Positions 33,941 through 41,980 of a DNA stretch of 64,000 bases are shown here, one piece after another. The first letter of the stretch is position 1. Every line of letters begins with the position of its first letter. This DNA is from JAKAVN01 sp963796565 (GTDB lineage: Bacteria; Desulfobacterota; Binatia; Binatales; Binataceae), in NCBI GenBank assembly GCA_963796565.1, contig CAWCMA010000010.1:1-64000 (forward strand). Reading direction: 5' to 3'. A model generated the notes under the pieces. The model worked only from the letters and a program-made list of their open reading frames with translations, did no database searches and was not told the DNA's origin. The position numbers were made by a program, and so were the translations under genes.

Positions 33941-34816
33941 TTATCGCGGGGCCAGCGCCTGCAACGCTCGCTCGTCGGGCATCAGGGGATTCGCGGTATT
34001 GAGCGGCTGGATACAAACGTGACTGGCACCCGCCTTCAAATGGGCCTCGACGCGCTCGCGAATCTGCGTCTCGGTGCCCCAGGCCACGATGGCATCGACC
34101 AGCCGATCGCTGCATCCGTTTTCGAACTCCTTGTCCGCCCATCCCAGCGCCTTCAGCGCGTTAGTGTAGTTGGGCAGCCGCGGCACATAGGTCTTCATAT
34201 ACTCGCGCGCGGTCGCACGCGCCTTGGCCGCGTCGGTATCGAGAACCACAGCCTGCTCGACGCAGATCAGCGGTTTGGGGCCCACTGCGGCGCGCACCAT
34301 CGCGGTATGCTCGGGCGGCACGAAGTAGGTATGCGTGCCGTCGGCTTCCGCCGCGCACAACGCGATCATCTTGGGATGCAACGCGGCGAGCACCACCGGC
34401 ACGCGCTCCTTGGGCTCGGGCGCTTTGTAGAGCGCGCTTTTCATCTTGGGCAGGTAATCGCGCATGTAGCTGTAGGGCTTGTCGTAGCTATGACCGCGCA
34501 GGTTGGACACCAGCGGTTTGTGGCTGACGCCAATCCCGAGCAGAAAACGGCCGCCCGAAAGCTCACCGACAGTCTTGGCCGCCGCGGCCATCGTCAGCGC
34601 GTCGCGCGCATAAATGTTCGCGATGCCGGTGGCGAAGCACAGCCGCTCGGTGCGCGCCGCCAGGTAGGCCGCATGCGCGAACGGCTCGCGCCCGACCGCC
34701 TCGGGAATCCACAGCGCTCCGTACCCGTGCTTTTCGACCGCGCGCGCGAAGTCCGCGCTCTGCACCGCGGTCATCCCGTCATAGAAAAACCACACGCCAT
34801 ATTTGCTGATATTCAT
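33941..34816 (-). CDS. LLM-class F420-dependent oxidoreductase
   Basis: About 291 aa. The TIM-barrel start is YGVWFFYDGMTAVQSADFAR, then WIPEAVGREPFAHAAYLAAR, FATGIANIYARDALTMAAAA, GRFLLGIGVSHKPL and GHSYDKPYSYMRDYL. This profile matches the TIGR03620 group of probable F420-dependent enzymes, found where coenzyme F420 is made. The C-terminal block ETQIRERVEAHLKAGASHVC is typical. The chosen ATG is 32 codons into a longer frame whose start is a TTG with no conserved sequence. The product and cofactor are inferred from family resemblance. Confidence 0.83.
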   Translation of the reverse strand: MNISKYGVWFFYDGMTAVQSADFARAVEKHGYGALWIPEAVGREPFAHAAYLAARTERLCFATGIANIYARDALTMAAAAKTVGELSGGRFLLGIGVSHKPLVSNLRGHSYDKPYSYMRDYLPKMKSALYKAPEPKERVPVVLAALHPKMIALCAAEADGTHTYFVPPEHTAMVRAAVGPKPLICVEQAVVLDTDAAKARATAREYMKTYVPRLPNYTNALKALGWADKEFENGCSDRLVDAIVAWGTETQIRERVEAHLKAGASHVCIQPLNTANPLMPDERALQALAPR

Positions 34817-34968
34817 GACTATTGTACTTAATCCTGTCGCGCGCAGCGGACAAGCCGCGCACGCGCGGCGATATGCGGCATAGCGCGGCGCGCGGTTTAC
34901 CTCGACGCGCAAGCTGGGCTACAACGGGATAGGTGAACCGAATTGTCAGCTATGAAGGTAGGAAAACG

Positions 34969-35784
34969 ATGAGCGAACAGGCACAGACCATCGCCGGGGA
35001 GCCCGAGCCGCTCCTGGTGCACCACGAGGCGCCGCTTGGATGGCTCGTACTCAACCGTCCGCAGGTGCGCAACGCGCTCAACCTGCGCACCTGGCAGCTC
35101 ATCGTAAAGGGCGTGGCCGAGCTGAGCGACGACCCCGACGTGCGCGTAATCATCATGCGCGGCGCGACGCCCCAGGCCTTCATCTCCGGCGCCGACATCT
35201 CGGAATTCCCCAGCCTGCGCGCCAACGCCGAGCAGGCGCGCATCTATCGCGAGGCGCCAGGCAATGCGACCAGCGCGATCATGAATTGTCCCAAGCCGGT
35301 CATCGCGATGATCGCCGGCATCTGCATCGGCGGTGGCGTGCAGGTCGCGCTCGCCTGCGACATCCGCATCGGGGCGCGCGGCACGCGGCTGGGAGTTCCG
35401 GCGGCGCGCCTGGGATTGGCCTACCCGCTGGACGGCGTGATGTCGCTGGTGAGTGTGTGCGGCGCGGCCAACGCGCGCGACATTCTGATGTCGGCGCGAA
35501 TCTTCGACGCCGAAGAAGCTTACGCGATGGGCCTGCTGAACATGTTGGTCGAGCCGGCAGAACTGGAGGATCGCGTGCGCCAGTACGCGACCCGGATGGC
35601 GTCGAACGCGCCCCTCACCATGGCGGCGGCGAAGGCGACGATCCGCGAAGGGCTCAAGGACGGCGCCGAGCGCGACCTCAAGACCATCGCCGAGATGGTC
35701 TCGCGCTGCTTTGATAGCGACGATTACCGTGAGGGCGTCCGCGCGTTCATGGAGAAACGTCCGCCGCGCTTCGCCGGCCGTTGA
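34969..35784 (+). CDS. Enoyl-CoA hydratase/isomerase family protein
   Basis: 271 aa from the ATG at 34969 behind AAGGTAGGA. Crotonase-fold marks: GWLVLNRPQVRNALNLRTWQ, the oxyanion block FISGADISEFPSL, ICIGGGVQVALACDIRIGA, GTRLGVPAARLGLAYPLDGV and a C-terminal helix AEMVSRCFDSDDYREGVRA ending in KRPPRFAGR. A Glu of the usual hydratase pair (about position 144) is replaced by Pro or Ala in the VPAARLGL segment, so it may be an isomerase or another CoA-linked reaction. Divergent from the LLM gene and followed by P450. Confidence 0.87.
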   Translation: MSEQAQTIAGEPEPLLVHHEAPLGWLVLNRPQVRNALNLRTWQLIVKGVAELSDDPDVRVIIMRGATPQAFISGADISEFPSLRANAEQARIYREAPGNATSAIMNCPKPVIAMIAGICIGGGVQVALACDIRIGARGTRLGVPAARLGLAYPLDGVMSLVSVCGAANARDILMSARIFDAEEAYAMGLLNMLVEPAELEDRVRQYATRMASNAPLTMAAAKATIREGLKDGAERDLKTIAEMVSRCFDSDDYREGVRAFMEKRPPRFAGR

Positions 35785-35875
35785 GCGACGTCCGGGCGAG
35801 CCGCTGTTTTCGCGCTCCGCGGCCGCGCTACAATGGCCGATGCGCCGGTGACAGGCGCGGAGGCGGTGCCGCCGC

Positions 35876-37081
35876 ATGAGCGAAGCCGAGCAGATCTATT
35901 TCAATCCGTGGGACGAGGCGTTTCGCGCCAATCCCTACCCGTATTACAAGCCGCTGATGACGGGGCCGCCGCGGCTGCTCAACGTCTTCCTGCCGATGGC
36001 GCTGGTGGCGCGCTACGCCGATTGCGCCGCCGTGCTGCACGACCATGAACATTTCTCGAGCGTGCCGCCGCGCTCGCGCTTCCTCGAAGAGCGTATCAGT
36101 GTTTTCGGCGACGCGCCGCGCGTGGTGTTCTCCGATCCGCCGGTCCATACCAGGCTGCGCCGGCTGGTCAGCCGCGCTTTTACGCCGCGACGCATCCGCG
36201 AGCTCGAGCCGAAGATTCGCGAGTTCACCGACCTGTTGCTCGACCGGGCCGCCGGCAAGGGCGGGATCGACGTGATGGCGGACCTCGCCAATCCGCTGCC
36301 CGTGATGGTGATCTCGCACATGCTGGGCGTGCCGCACGAGCACTACCCGATGTTCAAGCAGTGGTCCGACACCGTGATCGAGTCGGACAACACGCCGCCC
36401 GGGATGCCGCTGTCGCAAACCGTGCGCGACGCTTTCGTGGCGTTGCGCGAATACTTTCTCGCCGAGATCGAAAAGCGCCGGCGCAATCCGGGCGACGACC
36501 TCGTGAGCGTGCTGGTCGCCGCGCATGAAGGCTCCGACGAAGTGCTAAGCGAAGCCGAGCTGGTCGCCTTCGTCGTGCTCCTGCTGCTCGCCGGCAACGA
36601 GACCACCACCAATCTTATCGGCAACGGAATGCTCGCGCTCACGCGCAATCCCGGCCAACTCGAGCGCCTTGCTCGCTCACCCGAGCTGATGCCGTCGGCG
36701 ATCGAAGAGATGTTGCGTTACGACGGCCCGGTGCAGGCGACGATGCGGCATATCCGGCAGGACACCGAAATTAGCGGAACCACGGTGGCGGCGGGCTCGC
36801 TCATCTTCGTACTGTTGGCGGCGGCGAATCGCGACCCGGCGCAGTTCAAAGAGCCGGAGACGTTCGATATCGCGCGCACGCCGAACGACCATCTCGCCTT
36901 TGGCGAGGGGATTCACTTCTGTATCGGCGCGCCGCTCGCCCGGATGGAAGGGGCGATCGCGATTGGCGCGCTGCTCGCGCGCTACAAGCGAATCCGGCCC
37001 GCGATGCCCGAGGCGCCGCTCACGTATAAGGGGTCGTTCTTTTTGCGCGGGCTGGCCTCGCTGCCGCTCGAGGTCAGTTAG
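35876..37081 (+). CDS. Cytochrome P450
   Basis: 401 aa soluble bacterial P450. Diagnostic motifs: I-helix oxygen-activation LLLAGNETTTNLIGNG, K-helix E-x2-R in AIEEMLRYDGPVQ, and the heme-binding loop LAFGEGIHFCIGAPLARMEG with the cysteine ligand. Meander NRDPAQFKEPETFDIAR is normal. It hydroxylates an organic substrate using electrons from a ferredoxin; no ferredoxin or reductase gene is nearby. It sits 91 nt after the enoyl-CoA hydratase-like gene and may act on the same pathway. Confidence 0.93.
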   Translation: MSEAEQIYFNPWDEAFRANPYPYYKPLMTGPPRLLNVFLPMALVARYADCAAVLHDHEHFSSVPPRSRFLEERISVFGDAPRVVFSDPPVHTRLRRLVSRAFTPRRIRELEPKIREFTDLLLDRAAGKGGIDVMADLANPLPVMVISHMLGVPHEHYPMFKQWSDTVIESDNTPPGMPLSQTVRDAFVALREYFLAEIEKRRRNPGDDLVSVLVAAHEGSDEVLSEAELVAFVVLLLLAGNETTTNLIGNGMLALTRNPGQLERLARSPELMPSAIEEMLRYDGPVQATMRHIRQDTEISGTTVAAGSLIFVLLAAANRDPAQFKEPETFDIARTPNDHLAFGEGIHFCIGAPLARMEGAIAIGALLARYKRIRPAMPEAPLTYKGSFFLRGLASLPLEVS

Positions 37082-37127
37082 GCGGTGTGTCGCGAGACGG
37101 GTTCCGGACCGCCAAGGGTAGAGCGCG

Positions 37128-37616
37128 ATGGCTGAACGTCCGAGGCGAGCAGCGCCCGGCGCGGCGCTGGCGCGCTACCTCCTCCTGCTCGCGCTGGCCG
37201 TGGCGGTTCTGGGCGCCGCGCAGAGTCCAAAGGTCGTGATCAGCGCGTCCGACGGAGCACAGCGCGCCGCGGTGCGCGTCGAGTTGGCGGTGACGCCGGG
37301 CCAGCGCACGTTCGGCCTGATGTACCGCCCCCATCTGGATGAAGATGCCGGTATGTTGTTCATCTTTCCCGTGGCGGAGCCGCTGAAATTCTGGATGAGG
37401 CATACGGAAATTCCCCTCGACATGATTTTTGCCGACTCGTCGGGCGTCGTCGTGGGTATCGTGGCCAATGCCACGCCGTACTCGGAGCGCACGGTCGGGC
37501 CCGACGCGCCGGCGCTCTACGTGCTCGAGGTCAACGGCGGCTTTTGCGCGCGCCATGGCGTGCGCGCGGGGGACAAAATGAGCTTCGTCGGGTTCGAGCC
37601 CCACACCAACAAATAA
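37128..37616 (+). CDS. DUF192-family secreted protein
   Basis: 162 aa. An N-terminal hydrophobic segment (LARYLLLLALAVAVLGAAQS) is a signal or anchor. The DUF192 domain follows: VRVELAVTPGQRTFGLMYRP, DEDAGMLFIFPVAEPLKFWM, RHTEIPLDMIFADSSGVVVG and CARHGVRAGDKMSF. The family is widespread and small; its biochemical function is not known. It follows P450 by 46 nt on the same strand. Confidence 0.86.
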   Translation: MAERPRRAAPGAALARYLLLLALAVAVLGAAQSPKVVISASDGAQRAAVRVELAVTPGQRTFGLMYRPHLDEDAGMLFIFPVAEPLKFWMRHTEIPLDMIFADSSGVVVGIVANATPYSERTVGPDAPALYVLEVNGGFCARHGVRAGDKMSFVGFEPHTNK

Positions 37617-37637
37617 GCGGTCCGGTAAGCGGTCCGG

Positions 37638-38009
37638 CTAGGCCGGCGCCGGGCGGCGCCTCGCATGATGCACGAACGTGCCGATCACGCCGAGCACGTA
37701 AAGCACAGCCAGAAGCAGTGTCCGCCCCATGAAGGCCGGCGCCGTGCCCGCGCCCTGCCCAAAGAGAAGCGCGGTCGAGACCAGGAAGTAGGCCAACACC
37801 ACGATCGCGCACGCGCGGCTGCGACGATAGATGCCGTACGCCAAAGCCAGGAGAAAACCAACGTCGACCAGACTGAGAAGTGGCAGCAGGCTGCGGGTTT
37901 GTTGCCGCGACAGGATTATTGCGAGTGTCAACACGGTCAGCGCGGCGTTGATGACCGCCGCGATCCATCCGCACGCCACCATCCGCTCCGCCATCGTGTC
38001 GTCAATCAC
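37638..38009 (-). CDS. Small integral membrane protein, four helices
   Basis: 123 aa with four clear membrane helices: VACGWIAAVINAALTVLTLA, LLSLVDVGFLLALAYGIYRR, CAIVVLAYFLVSTALLFGQG and RTLLLAVLYVLGVIGTFVHH. The tail HHARRRPAPA is short and basic. No family is recognised with confidence; it resembles DUF-type membrane proteins of about this size. Convergent with the DUF192 gene. Confidence 0.65.
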   Translation of the reverse strand: MIDDTMAERMVACGWIAAVINAALTVLTLAIILSRQQTRSLLPLLSLVDVGFLLALAYGIYRRSRACAIVVLAYFLVSTALLFGQGAGTAPAFMGRTLLLAVLYVLGVIGTFVHHARRRPAPA

Positions 38010-38189
38010 GGCTGCGCCCGCCCTTTCTCCGCTCGAAGTTGACTCATTATGGTATGCGCGCGCGAGAGCTGCAAAGTCGCCGCCCGCTGCGCCACACGCG
38101 AGGGCCAGTCCACACCAAAAGCGCGGCCAAATGCTCTTGCGCGCCGCACGCAGCGCACCATATCATGCTCGCTTGCGCGGGATTTGGCG

Positions 38190-39740
38190 ATGAGTGTTAA
38201 GGAAAATATCGAACGGATGAGCGAGCTTTCGCGCCAGGCGGAGCTGGGCGGCGGCGAAGATCGGCAGCGCCGCCAGCGCGAGTCCGGCCGTTTGACTGCG
38301 CGCGAGCGTGTCGAATTCCTGCTCGACCGCGGTTCTTTCATTGAGCTCGACAAGTTCAAGACCCATCGCTGCGACGACTTCGGGATGGACCAGCGGCGCA
38401 TTCCGGGCGACGGCGTGGTCACCGGCTACGGCACCGTCGAGGGACGCCAGGTCTGCGTCTTCTCACAGGACTTCACGGTTTTCGGCGGCAGCCTTTCGGG
38501 CGCGTTCGCCGAGAAGGTCTGCAAGGTGATGGACCTGGCGATGAAGACCGGATGCCCGGTGATCGGCATCAACGATTCGGGCGGCGCGCGCATCCAGGAG
38601 GGCGTGGTGTCGCTGGCCGGCTACGCCGACATCTTCTTGCGCAACGTGATGGCCTCCGGCGTGGTGCCGCAGATTTCCTGCATCATGGGGCCTTGCGCCG
38701 GCGGCGCGGTGTACTCGCCCGCGATGACCGACTTCGTGGTGATGGTGCGCGACACCTCCTATATGTTCATCACCGGCCCCGACGTCATCAAGGCGACCAC
38801 GCACGAGGAGGTCTCGATGCAGGACCTGGGTGGCGCCGACACGCATTCGACACGCTCGGGCGTATGCCACCTCGAGGCGGCTGACGACCAGAGCGCGCTG
38901 CTGGCGGTGCGCGATCTGCTCGCCTACATGCCGCTCAACAACGCCGAAGACGCGCCCTTCGCAACAGCCACGGATCCGGCGGATCGGCGCGACGAGGCGC
39001 TCGATTCGATCGTCCCCGAGAATCCGAACAAGCCTTACGACATCCGCGATATAGTCCACCGCGTGGTCGACGGCGGTCAGCTCATGGAGCTGCAAAAGGA
39101 TTTCGCGCAGAACATCGTGATCGGTTTCGCCCGCCTCGGTGGCGCTTCGGTGGGCGTGGTCGCCAATCAGCCCGCCTATCTTGCCGGATGCCTCGACATC
39201 GACGCTTCGGTCAAGGCCGCGCGCTTCGTGCGGTTTTGCGACGCGTTTAACATTCCCCTGGTCACCTTCGTCGATGTTCCGGGTTTCCTGCCCGGCACCA
39301 CGCAGGAGTTCGGCGGCATCATTCGCCACGGCGCCAAGCTGCTCTATGCCTATTGCGAGGCCACGGTGCCCAAGGTCACGGTGATCACACGCAAGGCCTA
39401 CGGTGGGGCTTACGACGTGATGTCCTCCAAGCACATCCGCGGCGATTTCAACTTTGCCTATCCGACCGCTGAGATCGCGGTGATGGGTCCCGACGGCGCG
39501 GTCAATATCGTGTTCCGCAGTCAGATCGAAAAAGCCAAAGATCCGGTGGCCGAGAAAGCTCGGCTGGTCGAAGAGTACCGCAAGACCTTCGCCAATCCGT
39601 TCAAGGCCGCCGAGCTGGGTTACATCGACGAAGTATTGATGCCGCGCGACACCCGGCCGCGGCTGATCGCGGCGCTGAAAGCGCTCGAGAACAAGCGCGA
39701 CCGCAATCCGCCGCGCAAGCACGGCAATATTCCGCTGTGA
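38190..39740 (+). CDS. pccB: Acyl-CoA (propionyl-CoA) carboxylase carboxyltransferase subunit
   Basis: 516 aa from the ATG at 38190. Carboxyltransferase marks: FLLDRGSFIELDKFKTHRC, SGGARIQEGVVSLAGYADIF, MGPCAGGAVYSPAMTDFVVM, FVDVPGFLPGTTQEFGGIIR and KAYGGAYDVMSSKHIRGDFN, AVMGPDGAVNIVF. This single polypeptide is the fused N/C-type beta subunit of propionyl/acetyl-CoA carboxylases. It moves the carboxyl from biotin to propionyl-CoA. It is the first gene of the carboxylase-mutase operon, followed by the biotin carboxylase and carrier. Upstream frame sequence before 38190 lacks the fold. Confidence 0.93.
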   Translation: MSVKENIERMSELSRQAELGGGEDRQRRQRESGRLTARERVEFLLDRGSFIELDKFKTHRCDDFGMDQRRIPGDGVVTGYGTVEGRQVCVFSQDFTVFGGSLSGAFAEKVCKVMDLAMKTGCPVIGINDSGGARIQEGVVSLAGYADIFLRNVMASGVVPQISCIMGPCAGGAVYSPAMTDFVVMVRDTSYMFITGPDVIKATTHEEVSMQDLGGADTHSTRSGVCHLEAADDQSALLAVRDLLAYMPLNNAEDAPFATATDPADRRDEALDSIVPENPNKPYDIRDIVHRVVDGGQLMELQKDFAQNIVIGFARLGGASVGVVANQPAYLAGCLDIDASVKAARFVRFCDAFNIPLVTFVDVPGFLPGTTQEFGGIIRHGAKLLYAYCEATVPKVTVITRKAYGGAYDVMSSKHIRGDFNFAYPTAEIAVMGPDGAVNIVFRSQIEKAKDPVAEKARLVEEYRKTFANPFKAAELGYIDEVLMPRDTRPRLIAALKALENKRDRNPPRKHGNIPL

Positions 39741-39876
39741 ATACGGCGCTATCGGTGGGAGCGGCAGCCGCGCTACCGCCCGCGTCCGCTCTCGCCTGTG
39801 CGGCGGCGAACGCGATAAACTTTACCGACGCCGTCCGCTCGCAGCTCGACGGCCGCGGCGACGCACAGCGTAAACG

Positions 39877-41421
39877 ATGTTCAAGCGCATCCTGATAGCA
39901 AATCGCGGCGAAATCGCCGTGCGTGTGATTCGCGCCTGCCGCGATCTGGGGGTCGAGTCAGTCGCGATCTATTCGGAGGCGGACCGCGCCGCGCTGCACG
40001 TGCGCGAGGCCGACTACGCGGTCGCCGTCGGACCGTCGCCTGCCTCGGAGAGCTACCTCAAGACCGAACGGATTCTCGACGCCGCCAAAAAGACCGGGGC
40101 CGAGGCAATCCATCCCGGCTACGGCTTCTTCTCCGAAAACGCCGGCTTCGCGAAAGCCGTGGCGGAGGCCGGCCTGGTCTTTATCGGTCCGTCGCCCGAA
40201 GCGATCAAGGCCATGGGCGACAAGGTTGAAGCGCGCAAGGCGATGGCGGCGGCGGGGGTGCCAGTCGTGCCGGGCTCCCCGGGAACGCTCTCTGGAGAGG
40301 CTGAGGTTCGCGCGGCCGCCGCGAAGATCGGCTACCCGATCATGCTCAAAGCCGCGGCCGGTGGTGGCGGCAAGGGCCTGCGTTTCGTCGAGAAGGAATC
40401 CGAGCTGGCCTCGGCGATGCGCACGGTTGGCGGCGAGGCCAAGTCGTCCTTCGGCGATGCCCGTATCTACGTCGAAAAGTACCTGAGCCGCCCGCGGCAT
40501 ATCGAGTTTCAGGTTTTCGCCGACCAGAAGGGCAACACCGTTCATGTGTTCGAGCGCGAGTGCTCGATCCAGCGGCGTCATCAGAAGGTGGTCGAAGAAT
40601 CGCCGTCGCCCTTCATCACACCGGCGATGCGCAAAGCGATGGGCGAGGTCGCGGTCAAAGCGGCGCAGGCGGTCAACTATTGCGGAGCCGGCACGATCGA
40701 GTTTCTGGCCGACGCCGATCGCAATTTCTATTTCCTCGAGATGAACACCCGTATCCAGGTCGAGCATCCGATAACCGAGTTGGTGACCGGGGTGGATCTC
40801 GTCAAGGCGCAAATCGAGGTTGCGGCCGGCGCGCCGTTGCCGTTCAGTCAGCAGGATCTGAGCCAGCGTGGATGGGCGGTCGAATGCCGCATCTACGCCG
40901 AGGATCCCGCGGCCGGTTTCGTGCCCGCGCCGGGCCGGATCGACACGCTGCGCTGGCCGAGCGGGCCCGGCGTGCGCAACGACGCCGGCGTGTACGCGGG
41001 CGCCGAAGTGCCGGTTTTCTACGATCCGATGATCTCGAAACTCGCGGTGTGGGGACGCGACCGCGCCGAAGCGATCGCGCGGATGCGCCGCGCGCTCAGC
41101 GAGGTTGTGATCGCCGGCGAGCTTACCACCAACCTGGAATTCCATCGCTGGCTGATGAACCATCCGGTGTTCCTCGGCGGCGACTATGACACCAACTTCA
41201 TCGACCAGCAGTACCATCCAAAGGCGCTCGCCGCCGGCGACGGAAACTCCGAACGGCGCGACACCGACAAGGAATTCACCGCCGCGATGCTGGCGGTGGC
41301 GGCCGCCGCGCAGAATCTGAGCAATGGCCGCGGCTCCGAGAGCTCGGGCGCGGGACGCGGCGCAGCGCGCGGCGGATCGGCGTGGAAGACGCTCGGCCGC
41401 CTCGACGTGCTGAGGCGTTAG
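39877..41421 (+). CDS. accC: Biotin carboxylase subunit
   Basis: 514 aa ATP-grasp enzyme. Start MFKRILIANRGEIAVRVIRA. ATP loop GGGGKGLRFVEKESEL; metal/substrate blocks YVEKYLSRPRHIEFQVFADQ, VFERECSIQRRHQKVVEESP, and NTRIQVEHPITELVTGVDLV. It carboxylates biotin on the carrier using ATP and bicarbonate. The last 50 residues are low-complexity and end before a biotin carrier; here the carrier is a separate gene rather than fused. Expected partner: the carboxyltransferase 136 nt upstream and the carrier 24 nt downstream. Confidence 0.94.
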   Translation: MFKRILIANRGEIAVRVIRACRDLGVESVAIYSEADRAALHVREADYAVAVGPSPASESYLKTERILDAAKKTGAEAIHPGYGFFSENAGFAKAVAEAGLVFIGPSPEAIKAMGDKVEARKAMAAAGVPVVPGSPGTLSGEAEVRAAAAKIGYPIMLKAAAGGGGKGLRFVEKESELASAMRTVGGEAKSSFGDARIYVEKYLSRPRHIEFQVFADQKGNTVHVFERECSIQRRHQKVVEESPSPFITPAMRKAMGEVAVKAAQAVNYCGAGTIEFLADADRNFYFLEMNTRIQVEHPITELVTGVDLVKAQIEVAAGAPLPFSQQDLSQRGWAVECRIYAEDPAAGFVPAPGRIDTLRWPSGPGVRNDAGVYAGAEVPVFYDPMISKLAVWGRDRAEAIARMRRALSEVVIAGELTTNLEFHRWLMNHPVFLGGDYDTNFIDQQYHPKALAAGDGNSERRDTDKEFTAAMLAVAAAAQNLSNGRGSESSGAGRGAARGGSAWKTLGRLDVLRR

Positions 41422-41445
41422 AGGCGGAGGCATTAGAGGCGGAAG

Positions 41446-41946
41446 ATGCGCTACCTGGCCACGCTGCGCGAGACCGAGCACGAATTCGAGTTCGAAGAGC
41501 TTGGCTCGAATGCCTGCGCCGTGCGGATGGGCGAGGAACGCTTTGAACTCGATCTGAGGCGCGTGGGCCCGGGTTCGTTTTCGGTGCTGATCGACAATCG
41601 CTCATTCGACTTCGACGTGACGCCTGAGGGCGAAGAGCTGATCGTCACTTCGCGCGCCGGCGCATGGCGTGTCAATCTGATCGACGAGAAGCGACGCGCG
41701 ATGCGCGCCAGCGCCGGCCGCCAGCTAAGCGGCCGCGTCGAGCTCAAGGCGATGATGCCCGGGCGGGTGGTGAGCGTGCTGGTACAGCCGGGGGATGAGA
41801 TCGAGGCGGAGCATGGCGTGCTGACCGTCGAAGCGATGAAGATGGAGAACGAAATCAGAACGCCCAAGGCCGGCCGGGTGATCGAGGTGCGTGTGACGGC
41901 GGGACAGACGGTCGAGAAGGGCGACGTCCTGGCGATCATCGAATAG
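41446..41946 (+). CDS. Biotin carboxyl carrier protein
   Basis: 166 aa. The C-terminal biotinyl domain is complete: MMPGRVVSVLVQPGDEIEAE, then the biotinylated lysine in LTVEAMKMENEIRTPKAG, then VEKGDVLAIIE. The first half is beta-rich (ELDLRRVGPGSFSVLIDNRS) and may dock on the carboxylase, as in the BT domain of PccA. It is 24 nt after the biotin carboxylase and 34 nt before the mutase. Confidence 0.93.
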   Translation: MRYLATLRETEHEFEFEELGSNACAVRMGEERFELDLRRVGPGSFSVLIDNRSFDFDVTPEGEELIVTSRAGAWRVNLIDEKRRAMRASAGRQLSGRVELKAMMPGRVVSVLVQPGDEIEAEHGVLTVEAMKMENEIRTPKAGRVIEVRVTAGQTVEKGDVLAIIE

Positions 41947-41980
41947 CCGGGACGGAGGCCCGGGACTGGAGGCCATTGAC

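Noticed and set aside
38463..39722. 419-aa minus-strand frame opposite pccB
   Set aside because: A His-rich antisense frame typical of reversed GC-rich genes; the plus-strand carboxyltransferase is clear.
39958..41481. 507-aa minus-strand frame opposite the biotin carboxylase
   Set aside because: An antisense shadow of accC.
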